From: Jeotgalibacillus terrae | GTDB lineage: Bacteria; Bacillota; Bacilli; Bacillales; Jeotgalibacillaceae | Assembly: GCF_016908195.1 (NCBI RefSeq) | Contig: NZ_JAFBDK010000007.1 | Location: 1 to 64,000, forward strand | DNA length: 64,000 bases | Direction of reading: 5' to 3' | Shown: positions 17,184 through 24,503 of the stretch, piece after piece | Layout: every line of letters begins with the position of its first letter | Position numbering within the stretch: position 1 is the stretch's first letter | Made by a program: the position numbers and the translations under genes | Notes under the pieces: model-generated | The model's database searches: none | Told to the model about the DNA's origin: nothing | What the model saw: the letters and a program-made list of their open reading frames with translations, nothing else

Positions 17184-17969
17184 TCAGTTTCCGCGCTGCA
17201 GATAACTCATCCAGTAGCAGACAACTGCCGCGGCAAGTGTTTTTTCATTATCCGAAAGCTCTTCACCTACTTTTACCAGATCCTGTCCGCTGGATTTCTG
17301 AAACTGCGGCTTCATTGCGTAATCGAAATATCCATGCATATAAGAAGCAAAAAAGCGGTCATCTACAGTCCTTAAATTAAAATCTCCCATTTTCGACTTC
17401 GACTTCACATCACACAACAGTTCTCCATCAGCTGTATAGATCGAACCGTTCGTTCTCGTCAGTTTTTTCTCTTCTTTATAAAAGCCCGCTGTTTCACCTT
17501 TGTGATTCCTTATCTCCAGGACATTCCGGCCATCTTCTTTTCTCTTTTGAAAAGCCACAGCAGGTTCATTATGAGAGGTAAAGATGCCTCCTGTAAAAGC
17601 GTAATATGCATCCATCCCCGGGAAAAAGATAGAAATTGCTCTTTTCCAAAGCGGCAAATTTACAATTTTATAATTACCGGTATATTCCCCATCCTTATTC
17701 ACAATCGTCAGCGCCGCATAAGAACTGCCAGTAAACTCAAAGATCCATTCCTTCTCATCGAGCAGCGAGCGCCCTTCAAGCTCAGCAGCCTCTGATAGCC
17801 ACCTCGCTTCTTTTTCTTTAGATCTTATGTAAAAATACGGCCCCATTCCAATTGCCATTATCGGATACACCATCACATTCAACCACTGGCTTTCCAGATA
17901 GATCATCGCTGCGCCAGTCCCGACTACAAAAACAATCCCTGCAATCAGCGCAATATGTTCTTTTTTCAT
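17184..17969 (-). CDS. Hypothetical membrane-anchored protein (261 aa)
   Basis: Not recognised. Two membrane segments lie at the N-terminus (about 6-24 and 33-48), followed by about 200 cytoplasmic residues rich in beta strands, with YAALTIVNKDGEYTGNYKI and LEIRNHKGETAGFYKEEKK. The fold recalls the scramblase/LURP tubby-like group, but that is a guess. The ATG at 17969 is chosen over a GTG at 17978 because GGGGTG is correctly spaced. It is 14 nt upstream of msrAB. Confidence 0.6.
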   Translation of the reverse strand: MKKEHIALIAGIVFVVGTGAAMIYLESQWLNVMVYPIMAIGMGPYFYIRSKEKEARWLSEAAELEGRSLLDEKEWIFEFTGSSYAALTIVNKDGEYTGNYKIVNLPLWKRAISIFFPGMDAYYAFTGGIFTSHNEPAVAFQKRKEDGRNVLEIRNHKGETAGFYKEEKKLTRTNGSIYTADGELLCDVKSKSKMGDFNLRTVDDRFFASYMHGYFDYAMKPQFQKSSGQDLVKVGEELSDNEKTLAAAVVCYWMSYLQRGN

Positions 17970-18097
17970 TCCAGACACCCCGTTTCTTCTATAGCTTAGA
18001 TACGTATGAAAGTAGAGATTTGTTTCACAATTGATGGAACTTGAAGCTGTAAAGGATTTGGGGCAATAATCACTCAGCCTCCTCGTTCACAAAAGAA

Positions 18098-18126
18098 AAA
18101 CCCCCAGGCTTCTGCGCGGGAGTTCA
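18098..18126 (-). terminator. Intrinsic terminator of the receiver gene
   Basis: Minus strand AACTCCC and GGGGGTT arms followed by TTTTC, just after the stop codon at 18131. Confidence 0.65.
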
Positions 18127-18130
18127 TCAT

Positions 18131-18499
18131 TTATCTTAATCTATTTTTTAAATGCTGGGTCAATGTATTTCTTAACATTTCCGACGTCAGCGGCAATATG
18201 TCTCCAGTAGTCTTTCGTCCTTCTCTTGCCAGTTGTAACCCTCTTGTTGCATCTTCATGATGCCACAGATAGACAATCGGACATTTGGAATACTCTCTGA
18301 TTTGACGGTACCAGTAAAATCCGTCGAAAAAAGGCAGTTTCACATCCAAGAGCACCAAGTCTGGTTTTTCTTCGATGAAATGCTCTATAATCCGTTCAAA
18401 ATCTGTGACCGGTATGGATTGATACCCCAGGTCTGAAACCTGTTCTGTGAGATCCAGGCGAAGGTCAGCGTTATCTTCAATAATCATGATGCGCTGCAT
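18131..18499 (-). CDS. Orphan, degenerate response-regulator receiver
   Basis: A 122-residue receiver-only protein resembling the first domain of BceR-type regulators. The acidic pair (IIEDN), the phospho-acceptor region (LVLLDVKLPFFDGFYW, Asp near 56) and YRQIREYSKCPIVYL are clear. Beyond that the fold is eroded: the conserved Ser/Thr is Trp (YLWHHE), and the invariant Lys of the T-K-P motif is absent (DILPLTSEM). No DNA-binding domain and no kinase gene lie nearby. AAGGAGG precedes the ATG, so it is expressed as such. It could be a decoy or phosphate-independent partner. Confidence 0.75.
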   Translation of the reverse strand: MQRIMIIEDNADLRLDLTEQVSDLGYQSIPVTDFERIIEHFIEEKPDLVLLDVKLPFFDGFYWYRQIREYSKCPIVYLWHHEDATRGLQLAREGRKTTGDILPLTSEMLRNTLTQHLKNRLR

Positions 18500-18697
18500 G
18501 CTGATGACCTCCTTACATTTTCATTCCATAAACAGAACGGTCACTTGTACTCTCTATTAAACTTTGAACTAAATACGCTCCTTACAAAAAACACTTTCGT
18601 TCAACAGATTGCGATCTGTTGTTCTCATCTTTTCACACTTGAGCACTTTTGTCAAAGGCTGGCAGCAAAAAGCCTGTTTACCTCTGTTTCTATCAAC

Positions 18698-19069
18698 TTA
18701 AACGTGATATTCAAGAAATTCTAATTTATTGCCAAAAGGATCCCTCACAAAAAACCGGGTCCTTCCTTCAATTGGCTGTTCTTCCTGAATGGATATGTTC
18801 TCCTCAGTCAATCGGATGCGGAGCTGCTCAAGGTTTTTCACAACAAACGCCGGATGCGCCTTTCTCGGAGGCGTATACGGCTCTTCACGGCCGATGTGAA
18901 TTTCCTGATGTCCACACAAAAACCAGCACCCGCCATTCCCACGAAGGTTAACAGGCTTAGGTGTTTCTTTCAACCCCAGCAGATCAGTATAAAAACGGCG
19001 AGCCTCATCTTCACTTCCTGCAGGAGCTGTTAACTGCACGTGATCAATGCCTTCAAACTGAAAACTCAT
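18698..19069 (-). CDS. Glyoxalase/VOC family protein
   Basis: A 123-residue VOC-fold protein. DHVQLTAPAG at the start and FVVKNLEQL give the two beta-alpha-beta modules; EIHIGREE and RDPFGNKLEFLE carry likely metal ligands His and Glu. It may be a lyase, dioxygenase or resistance protein; the exact reaction is not visible. The ATG overlaps the stop codon of the upstream 87-residue gene (ATGA). Confidence 0.85.
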   Translation of the reverse strand: MSFQFEGIDHVQLTAPAGSEDEARRFYTDLLGLKETPKPVNLRGNGGCWFLCGHQEIHIGREEPYTPPRKAHPAFVVKNLEQLRIRLTEENISIQEEQPIEGRTRFFVRDPFGNKLEFLEYHV

Positions 19070-19329
19070 CCCTTCATCTCCTTTATCTTTTCTTCAACAA
19101 TTCTGATAAATGAAATTGGATTCTCTCTCACTTTATAAGGAAAAAGCCCTTTTGTCGTATGAACATAGAGCAGTCCGAAACTTCTCATGCTTTCTTTATA
19201 GGAAAGATCCAGAATCTCGTGGAAATAAAATTCGTTGGAGTCATCAGTCAATTTTTGAGGATACAGATGAAGAAAACTTTCGTGTTCGATAATATGCTGT
19301 TCTTCCCATTCAATTTTGCGCGTGATCAT
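19066..19329 (-). CDS. Hypothetical protein (87 aa), coupled to the VOC gene
   Basis: Not recognised. The segment EILDLSYKESMRSFGLLYVHTTKGLFPY followed by NPISFIRIVEEKIKEM looks like a small PH-like domain: strands plus a C-terminal helix. The start ATG at 19329 has only a weak ribosome site. The four-base overlap with the VOC gene supports it being translated and functionally linked. Confidence 0.65.
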   Translation of the reverse strand: MITRKIEWEEQHIIEHESFLHLYPQKLTDDSNEFYFHEILDLSYKESMRSFGLLYVHTTKGLFPYKVRENPISFIRIVEEKIKEMKG

Positions 19330-19485
19330 AATATACGGCTGCGATGCAATACGGCTGATAGGAAACCCCTCCTCTGACTTGTTTACTTCCTATTATTTTA
19401 ACGAATTGAACCCTGGAAAGATATCCGCAGGGCTTAACAGATTAATAAAGAACATAAAAAACTTTCTTCCTACTGCTATCTATGT

Positions 19486-19499
19486 TGTAAGCGTTACCA
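19486..19499 (+). promoter_or_regulatory. cre-like sequence upstream of argC
   Basis: TGTAAGCGTTACCA matches the CcpA consensus except one position. It lies about 70 nt upstream of the predicted argC start of transcription and 157 nt upstream of the divergent 87-residue gene. In this position CcpA could act on either. Confidence 0.4.
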
Positions 19500-19519
19500 T
19501 TAACTGAATTGCACAACAT

Positions 19520-19553
19520 TTTATAAAAATACGGTTGATTTTATTTTTATACA
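19520..19553 (+). promoter_or_regulatory. Two ARG-box-like sites over the argC promoter
   Basis: TTTATAAAAATACG (19520-19533) and TTTATTTTTATACA (19540-19553) each fit about 10-11 of 14 positions of the ArgR/AhrC box TGAATWWWWATTCA. Their centres are 20 bp apart, the same as the pair before carA. They cover the -35 and the spacer. Confidence 0.45.
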
Positions 19554-19563
19554 TACCTATAAT
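19535..19563 (+). promoter_or_regulatory. sigma-A promoter of the arginine operon
   Basis: TTGATT (19535-19540), exactly 17 nt, TATAAT (19558-19563). The start of transcription should be near 19570, about 25 nt before the GTG of argC. Confidence 0.75.
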
Positions 19564-19594
19564 ATGCCTAACATATTTTTTTGGAGTGATGGAT

Positions 19595-20626
19595 GTGAAA
19601 GTTGGAATTATAGGTGCAACCGGCTATGGCGGTCTTGAGTTAATCAGACTTTTACATCGTCACAGCGGAATTTCTTCAATTGACCTGTTTACTTCTTCTG
19701 AAGAAGGAGAGTTATTTTCTCATAAATATTCATATCTAATGAATATTTATGACACCCCTCTTCATAAAATCAGAATTGAGCATTTAGCTAAAATGGATGT
19801 AATTTTCACAAGCACACCAAGCGGCGTTACGAGCAAGCTGCTGCCTCCTCTGATCGGTAAAGGACCACGAATCATTGATCTCTCGGGCGATTACCGGCTA
19901 TCAGCGAAGGATTACACTGAGTGGTACGGCAAAGATGCCGCACCGGAAACGTCTCTTCAAAAAGCAGTGTATGGACTGACGGAATGGAACCGTGATGCAG
20001 TAAAAGATGCTTTCATGGTGGCAAACCCGGGCTGTTATCCGACTGCCGTGCTGCTCAGCCTGCTACCGGCAGTGAAAAACGGACTGATCGATACAGACAG
20101 CCTGATCATAGATGCTAAAAGTGGTGTATCAGGCGCTGGAAACAAGCCGAATCAGATGACTCATTTCAGCGAAACAAATGAGAGTCTATCAATATATAAA
20201 GTGAATAAGCATCAGCATATCCCTGAAATCGAAACCGGCCTTGCCCGGTTCGCGGAGAAGACACGACCCATCACCTTCAGCACGCACCTCGTGCCAATGA
20301 CGCGGGGAATCTTGGCAGCCGCTTATGCACCGCTTGCTGACGGTGTAACAAAAAAGCAGCTGCAGGAATGTTATGAGGACAGTTACCGGAACGAAACATT
20401 TGTCAGAGTGATGCCACCCGGACCGAAATTCAGCACGAACCAGGTATATGGATCAAATTACTGCGACCTTCAAATTCACGTGGACCCACGGACTAACCGC
20501 GCCACGATCGTCTCAGTCATTGATAACCTCGTAAAAGGTGCAGCCGGGCAGGCGATCCAGAATATGAACGTTCAATTTGGATTTAAAGAATCAGAAGGAC
20601 TTGATTTAGTCCCTTCGTATATTTAG
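19595..20626 (+). CDS. argC: N-acetyl-gamma-glutamyl-phosphate reductase
   Basis: A 343-residue enzyme, the NADPH-dependent third step of ornithine synthesis. The N-terminus has the dinucleotide fold VGIIGATGYGG, and the catalytic Cys lies in VANPGCYPTAV (near residue 146). I start it at the GTG at 19595, giving M-K-V-G-I-I-G as in Bacillus ArgC; GGAG is 8 nt upstream. The ATG at 19589 is too close to the site. It is the first gene of argCJBD-carAB-argF, although a repeat-filled gap of 323 nt separates it from argJ. An inverted repeat inside the gene (19721-19751) is a likely repressor site. Confidence 0.95.
   Translation: MKVGIIGATGYGGLELIRLLHRHSGISSIDLFTSSEEGELFSHKYSYLMNIYDTPLHKIRIEHLAKMDVIFTSTPSGVTSKLLPPLIGKGPRIIDLSGDYRLSAKDYTEWYGKDAAPETSLQKAVYGLTEWNRDAVKDAFMVANPGCYPTAVLLSLLPAVKNGLIDTDSLIIDAKSGVSGAGNKPNQMTHFSETNESLSIYKVNKHQHIPEIETGLARFAEKTRPITFSTHLVPMTRGILAAAYAPLADGVTKKQLQECYEDSYRNETFVRVMPPGPKFSTNQVYGSNYCDLQIHVDPRTNRATIVSVIDNLVKGAAGQAIQNMNVQFGFKESEGLDLVPSYI
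19721..19751. promoter_or_regulatory. Perfect inverted repeat inside argC, likely ArgR/AhrC operator
   Basis: CATAAATATTCAT-ATCTA-ATGAATATTTATG: 13-bp arms that are perfect complements. Each arm is close to an ARG box half-pair. Bacillus subtilis is known to carry a second AhrC operator within argC, so position and sequence both fit. Confidence 0.65.
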
Positions 20627-20654
20627 TTAACTATTAGGATTTGATTCAAGAATC

Positions 20655-20776
20655 GCTTCACCTTTTCGTGAAGAACTACGCTTTCCGCGGACGAACGCTC
20701 AGGCCGGGCAGAAAACCACTGCCCTGCGGGGCCTTTCACGATCGTTTTTCCGCAGGAGTCGCCGTCCTTCACTCCA
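20655..20776. repeat. Dispersed palindromic repeat, class R (well preserved)
   Basis: Contains CTACGCTTTCCGCGGACGAA, CTGCGGGGCCTTTCACGATC and CCGCAGGAGTCGCCGTCC. The reverse complement of 41717-41860 matches it closely. Located between argC and argJ, so it would be in the operon mRNA. Confidence 0.8.
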
Positions 20777-20816
20777 AGGTTCAGCTTAAGTTGTGAATAA
20801 CAAAATTTATCCAGCT

Positions 20817-20931
20817 CCAGGCGCTAGCTGCTCGAGTCATAAGTCACTGAACGATAAAGGGAAAGATCGCCCTTTTTCGTTCCGCGCCTTATGCTTGTCG
20901 CAGCTGGCCAAGCGCCTTCCGCTTTTATCTG
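20817..20931. repeat. Dispersed palindromic repeat, class S
   Basis: Arms CAGCTCCAGGCGCTAGCTG and CAGCTGGCCAAGCGCCTTCC flank an inner hairpin AAAGGGAAAGATCGCCCTTT. Related pieces occur at 36420 and 42860. It follows the class R element in the argC-argJ gap; together they fill it. Confidence 0.7.
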
Positions 20932-20949
20932 AAGGAGGAATCTTATAGT

Positions 20950-22176
20950 ATGACAACTGTCTATCCATCGATTAAGAAGATTTCAGGGAATAATATTGCT
21001 TCGCCAATCGGATTTAAAGCTGCAGGTCTTCACTGCGGTATTAAACATAAAAAGAACGATCTTGCGCTGCTCGTCAGCGAGGTGCCTGCAAATGCTGCGG
21101 GTGTGTATACGACAAACGCGGTTCAGGCCGCCCCTCTAAAAGTCACAAAAGAAGCGCTGGCTGTTGAAAAGAAAATGCAGGCAATCATCGTGAATTCAGG
21201 TAATGCCAATGCCTGTACCGGGAAGCAGGGTTATGTGGATGCACAGACAATGCAGCATTTAACAGCGAATCTTTTAAATATCGAATCACACCTTGTAGGC
21301 GTCGCTTCGACAGGTGTGATCGGTGAGAAGCTGCCGATGGACCGCTTAAAATATGGCATCCCAAAATTAGAGCCGACAGCCGGATTAAAGGGCTCAATCG
21401 ATTTTTCACAGTCGATCTTAACGACTGATACTGTTTCGAAAAATACAGCATATAAAGTGGATATTGATGGTAAAACAGTGACTGTTGCAGGCACTGCAAA
21501 AGGATCCGGGATGATTCACCCGAACATGGCTACAATGCTTGGTTTTATTTCAACTGATGCAGCGATTGAATCAGATCACCTGCATGGTGCTTTAAAGTCA
21601 GTAGTAGACCGCTCGTTCAACTCAATTACAGTCGATGGGGATACCTCAACGAATGATATGGTACTTGTCATGGCGAATGGTCTTGCAGAAAACAAGACGC
21701 TCACGCCATCACACCCTGACTGGAAAGTATTTGTTCAGACATTGCTCCACGTCTGTGAAGACCTTGGAAAGATGATCGCGAAAGACGGCGAGGGTGCGAC
21801 GAAGCTGATTGAAGTTGAAGTAAACGGCGCTAAGAACGATGAGGAAGCCCGTAAAATCGCTAAAACCGTTGTTGGATCACCGCTTGTGAAAACAGCGGCA
21901 TTCGGTTGTGACGCCAACTGGGGACGTATTTTAGCAGCCGTCGGATACAGCGGTATGACGATTGATCCTGAGGAAGTGGAGATCTTAATCGGCTCCACGC
22001 CTGTTGTCCGTGAAGGTGAGCCGCTCGCATTCTCAGAAGATGAACTGACTGAGTATTTAAAGCAGCCGGAAATCAAACTCAAAGTAAATGTAAATCAGGG
22101 TGATGGAAAAGGACTGGCATGGGGGTGTGATCTGACTTATGACTACGTACAGATCAACGCAAGCTACAGAACCTGA
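20950..22176 (+). CDS. argJ: Bifunctional ornithine acetyltransferase / N-acetylglutamate synthase
   Basis: A 408-residue Ntn-fold enzyme that recycles the acetyl group from N-acetylornithine to glutamate, and usually also makes N-acetylglutamate from acetyl-CoA. It self-cleaves before the Thr of MATMLGF (near residue 195). Length equals the family norm. Ribosome site AAGGAGGAA. It overlaps argB by 38 nt. There is no separate argA or argE in the window, consistent with the cyclic pathway. Confidence 0.95.
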   Translation: MTTVYPSIKKISGNNIASPIGFKAAGLHCGIKHKKNDLALLVSEVPANAAGVYTTNAVQAAPLKVTKEALAVEKKMQAIIVNSGNANACTGKQGYVDAQTMQHLTANLLNIESHLVGVASTGVIGEKLPMDRLKYGIPKLEPTAGLKGSIDFSQSILTTDTVSKNTAYKVDIDGKTVTVAGTAKGSGMIHPNMATMLGFISTDAAIESDHLHGALKSVVDRSFNSITVDGDTSTNDMVLVMANGLAENKTLTPSHPDWKVFVQTLLHVCEDLGKMIAKDGEGATKLIEVEVNGAKNDEEARKIAKTVVGSPLVKTAAFGCDANWGRILAAVGYSGMTIDPEEVEILIGSTPVVREGEPLAFSEDELTEYLKQPEIKLKVNVNQGDGKGLAWGCDLTYDYVQINASYRT

Positions 22177-22912
22177 GACAGTCGTGATCAAGCTCGGCGG
22201 CAGTTTACTCGAACGGCTGACCGCTGACTTTTTCAAAGGCATTCATCAAATGATTCAAAACGGAAAGCGTGTGATCATCGTGCATGGTGGCGGACCCGCC
22301 ATTAATCGCACGCTTGAGGAAGCTGGCATACAAACACCAGTCATTAACGGCTTGCGTGTTACACCCGAAGAAGCCATTACACTTGTTCAGACAACGCTGA
22401 TCGGCTCAGTCAATCCATGGATCGTCCATCAGCTCGGGCAGGCTGATATCAGAGCAGTCGGCTTGAACGGCTTTGATGGCAGTCTGATTGAAGCATCCTT
22501 TTTAGATAAAAGTGTATATGGTTTTGTCGGAAAAATTGAGAAAGTAGATCCTTCCATACTCAATATGCTAAGTGGTGCTTTGCCGGTTATTTCATGTATT
22601 GGCAGTACTGCTGAGGGGCAGGCGCTCAATATTAACGCTGACACAGCCGCTGAAAAAGTAGCGGCTGCTGTCGGCGCAGATGAGCTGTTATTTGTGACTG
22701 ATACACCAGGCATAAAAGTAAACGGTACATCCGTTTCTACAACCAGTCCTGACGAGATCAGCGGCTGGATTGAAGACGGTACGATCTACGGCGGCATGAT
22801 CCCAAAAGTTCAGGCAGCGGCCGGATGCCTTCAAAGCGGTATTCCTGCTGTCCGGATTGTCAATGAAATGCTTGAAGGTACAACCATTTTAAAGGAGGTG
22901 GCAGTCAGATGA
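22139..22912 (+). CDS. argB: Acetylglutamate kinase
   Basis: A 257-residue amino-acid kinase, second step of ornithine synthesis. The N-terminal IKLGGSLLE binds phosphate, IIVHGGGPAINRTLEE binds acetylglutamate, and LLFVTDTPGI lies in the ATP region. The chosen ATG is inside the end of argJ with GGGGGTG upstream; a GTG at 22182 lacks a site. It overlaps argD by four bases (ATGA). Confidence 0.93.
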   Translation: MTTYRSTQATEPETVVIKLGGSLLERLTADFFKGIHQMIQNGKRVIIVHGGGPAINRTLEEAGIQTPVINGLRVTPEEAITLVQTTLIGSVNPWIVHQLGQADIRAVGLNGFDGSLIEASFLDKSVYGFVGKIEKVDPSILNMLSGALPVISCIGSTAEGQALNINADTAAEKVAAAVGADELLFVTDTPGIKVNGTSVSTTSPDEISGWIEDGTIYGGMIPKVQAAAGCLQSGIPAVRIVNEMLEGTTILKEVAVR

Positions 22913-24063
22913 GTGCACTGTTTCAAAATTATGCAAGGCGTTCCCTTCATATTGTCAAAGGCGAAGGCACTATCGTATGGGATGATCAGGGTAAAAGCTA
23001 CCTTGATTTCACCAGTGGCATCGCAGTGGTCAGTCTCGGCCACTGCCACCCGAAAATGGTGAGTGCGATCCAGGCACAGGCTGAAAATCTCTGGCATATC
23101 TCAAACCTGTTTGAAAGCCCTGCTCAGGAAAAACTGGCAGCTGACCTTGTAAAAGATACTGCCCTTTCACGCGCGCTTTTTTGTAACAGCGGTGCGGAAG
23201 CGAATGAAGCAGCGATTAAACTTGCCAGAAAAGCAACAGGAAAGCATGTGATCATCACATTTGAACAGTCGTTCCACGGCAGAACGACCGGTGCGATGGC
23301 TGCAACCGGCCAGGATAAAGTCAAAGAAGGTTTTGGACCGCTCATGCCTGAGTTCAGAACGATTCCTTTTAATGATCAGGAAGCTCTAAAAGAAGCCATT
23401 GATGAAGACACAGCAGCTGTCATGCTCGAAATGATTCAGGGTGAAGGCGGCGTCAATCCGATTGACCCTGACTTCGCTGAAGCGCTTCAGCAGCTGTGTG
23501 AGTCAAACGGGGTTTTAATTATTATTGATGAAGTCCAGACCGGCATCGGCCGCACTGGCAGCCGTTACGCTTTTGAACAGACACCACTCAAGCCTGATAT
23601 TGTGACACTCGCAAAAGGGCTTGGCGGCGGTTTCCCTATCGGCGCGATTCTCGGCTCTGAAGCATTAGCTGACCATTTCGGACCGGGAACGCACGGTTCC
23701 ACTTATGGCGGCAACCCGCTTGCCGTTACAGCGGCACAGACTGTCGTTGACCATGTGTTTCAGGAAGCATTTCTTGAGGAAGTCCGGCAAAAGGGAGCGT
23801 ACCTGCGTGAACAGCTCGCTTCACTATTCGGACTATCTAACGTCACATGTGTCCGCGGTCAGGGTCTGATGCTCGGCATCGTCCTCAGCACAGACGCTGC
23901 GTCGATTGTGAAAAAAGCAGAAGAAAATGGGTTGTTGCTTGTACCGGCCGGACCAAATGTGATCAGACTCCTTCCGCCGCTGACTGTCAGTTATGAAGAG
24001 TGTAAACAGGCAGCTTCTTTGTTGGAGAAGACGATGATGCAGGTTGAGTATACGGTTAGTTGA
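22909..24063 (+). CDS. argD: Acetylornithine aminotransferase
   Basis: A 384-residue class III PLP aminotransferase. The PLP-binding Lys is in TLAKGLGGGFPIGA (near 236) with the upstream IIDEVQTGIGRTG (Asp) and CNSGAEANEAAIK. AAAGGAGGTGG precedes the ATG. Last gene before a 440-nt gap; a class A array begins 12 bases after its stop codon, then a terminator. Confidence 0.95.
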   Translation: MSALFQNYARRSLHIVKGEGTIVWDDQGKSYLDFTSGIAVVSLGHCHPKMVSAIQAQAENLWHISNLFESPAQEKLAADLVKDTALSRALFCNSGAEANEAAIKLARKATGKHVIITFEQSFHGRTTGAMAATGQDKVKEGFGPLMPEFRTIPFNDQEALKEAIDEDTAAVMLEMIQGEGGVNPIDPDFAEALQQLCESNGVLIIIDEVQTGIGRTGSRYAFEQTPLKPDIVTLAKGLGGGFPIGAILGSEALADHFGPGTHGSTYGGNPLAVTAAQTVVDHVFQEAFLEEVRQKGAYLREQLASLFGLSNVTCVRGQGLMLGIVLSTDAASIVKKAEENGLLLVPAGPNVIRLLPPLTVSYEECKQAASLLEKTMMQVEYTVS

Positions 24064-24074
24064 GGGTTTTTGTT

Positions 24075-24200
24075 GTTCATGAGATTTGTTCGTATGTTCA
24101 GGAAATTATGCATGGTGTTCAGGAAATTTCGGATGGTGTTCATGAGATTACATGCCAGGTTCATGAAATTTCATCACCGGTTCAGAAAATCATGTCATTT
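24075..24200 (+). repeat. 21-bp tandem array, class A, copy 2 (six units)
   Basis: Units start at 24075, 24096, 24117, 24138, 24159 and 24180, all steps 21. Core GTTCAKGARATT plus nine variable bases. It is followed by TTTGACCCAG, which also follows copy 3. It lies between argD and the terminator at 24257. Confidence 0.92.
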
Positions 24201-24256
24201 GACCCAGATCATCTGACCAATTGATCGCGATCCACCCAACCAAAGTTAAATACAAA

Positions 24257-24292
24257 CTGTCCCGGAAGCCACCTTCCCGGACAGTATTCTTA
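24257..24292 (+). terminator. Intrinsic terminator between argD and carA
   Basis: CTGTCCCGGAAG-CCAC-CTTCCCGGACAG followed by a short T-rich stretch. Its strength suggests that carAB-argF depends largely on its own promoter. Confidence 0.75.
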
Positions 24293-24299
24293 TTAACCC

Positions 24300-24336
24300 T
24301 TATGAATAATAATACAATTGATTTTATATTTATCCA
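24300..24336 (+). promoter_or_regulatory. carA promoter region with paired ARG-box-like sites
   Basis: TGAATAATAATACA (24303-24316) differs from the ArgR/AhrC box at one or two positions; TTTATATTTATCCA (24323-24336) is weaker. The centres are 20 bp apart. A weak promoter TTATGA-N17-TTTATA (24300-24328) overlaps both, fitting arginine repression of carAB-argF. Confidence 0.55.
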
Positions 24337-24344
24337 AAAGCGTT

Positions 24345-24463
24345 GATTGAAGTGGAAGGCGGTGACTCCAGGGGGATAAAACGGACAGGTGAGACCCCGC
24401 AGCGCGCAGCGTGAGGAGGCTCACCGCCGTTCCCCCGGAAAGCATCCGCCTGCAACGGAAATC
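24345..24463. repeat. Dispersed palindromic repeat, class R, in the carA leader
   Basis: Inverse orientation to the copy at 20655: GGCGGTGACTCCAGGGGGA, GAGACCCCGCAG and CCCCCGGAAAGCATCCGCC. Its arms pair, so the carA mRNA leader should carry a long hairpin just before the ribosome site. Confidence 0.75.
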
Positions 24464-24503
24464 ATAAGCGATTACTATATTCAACACTAAGGAGGCGGTT
24501 CTC

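Noticed and set aside
23124-23345. Minus-strand frames within the arginine genes
   Set aside because: They are shadows of strongly conserved plus-strand enzymes, without ribosome sites.
24075-24200. CRISPR array
   Set aside because: Units are 21 bp with a 12-base core and only 9 variable bases, the core itself varies, and there are no cas genes.
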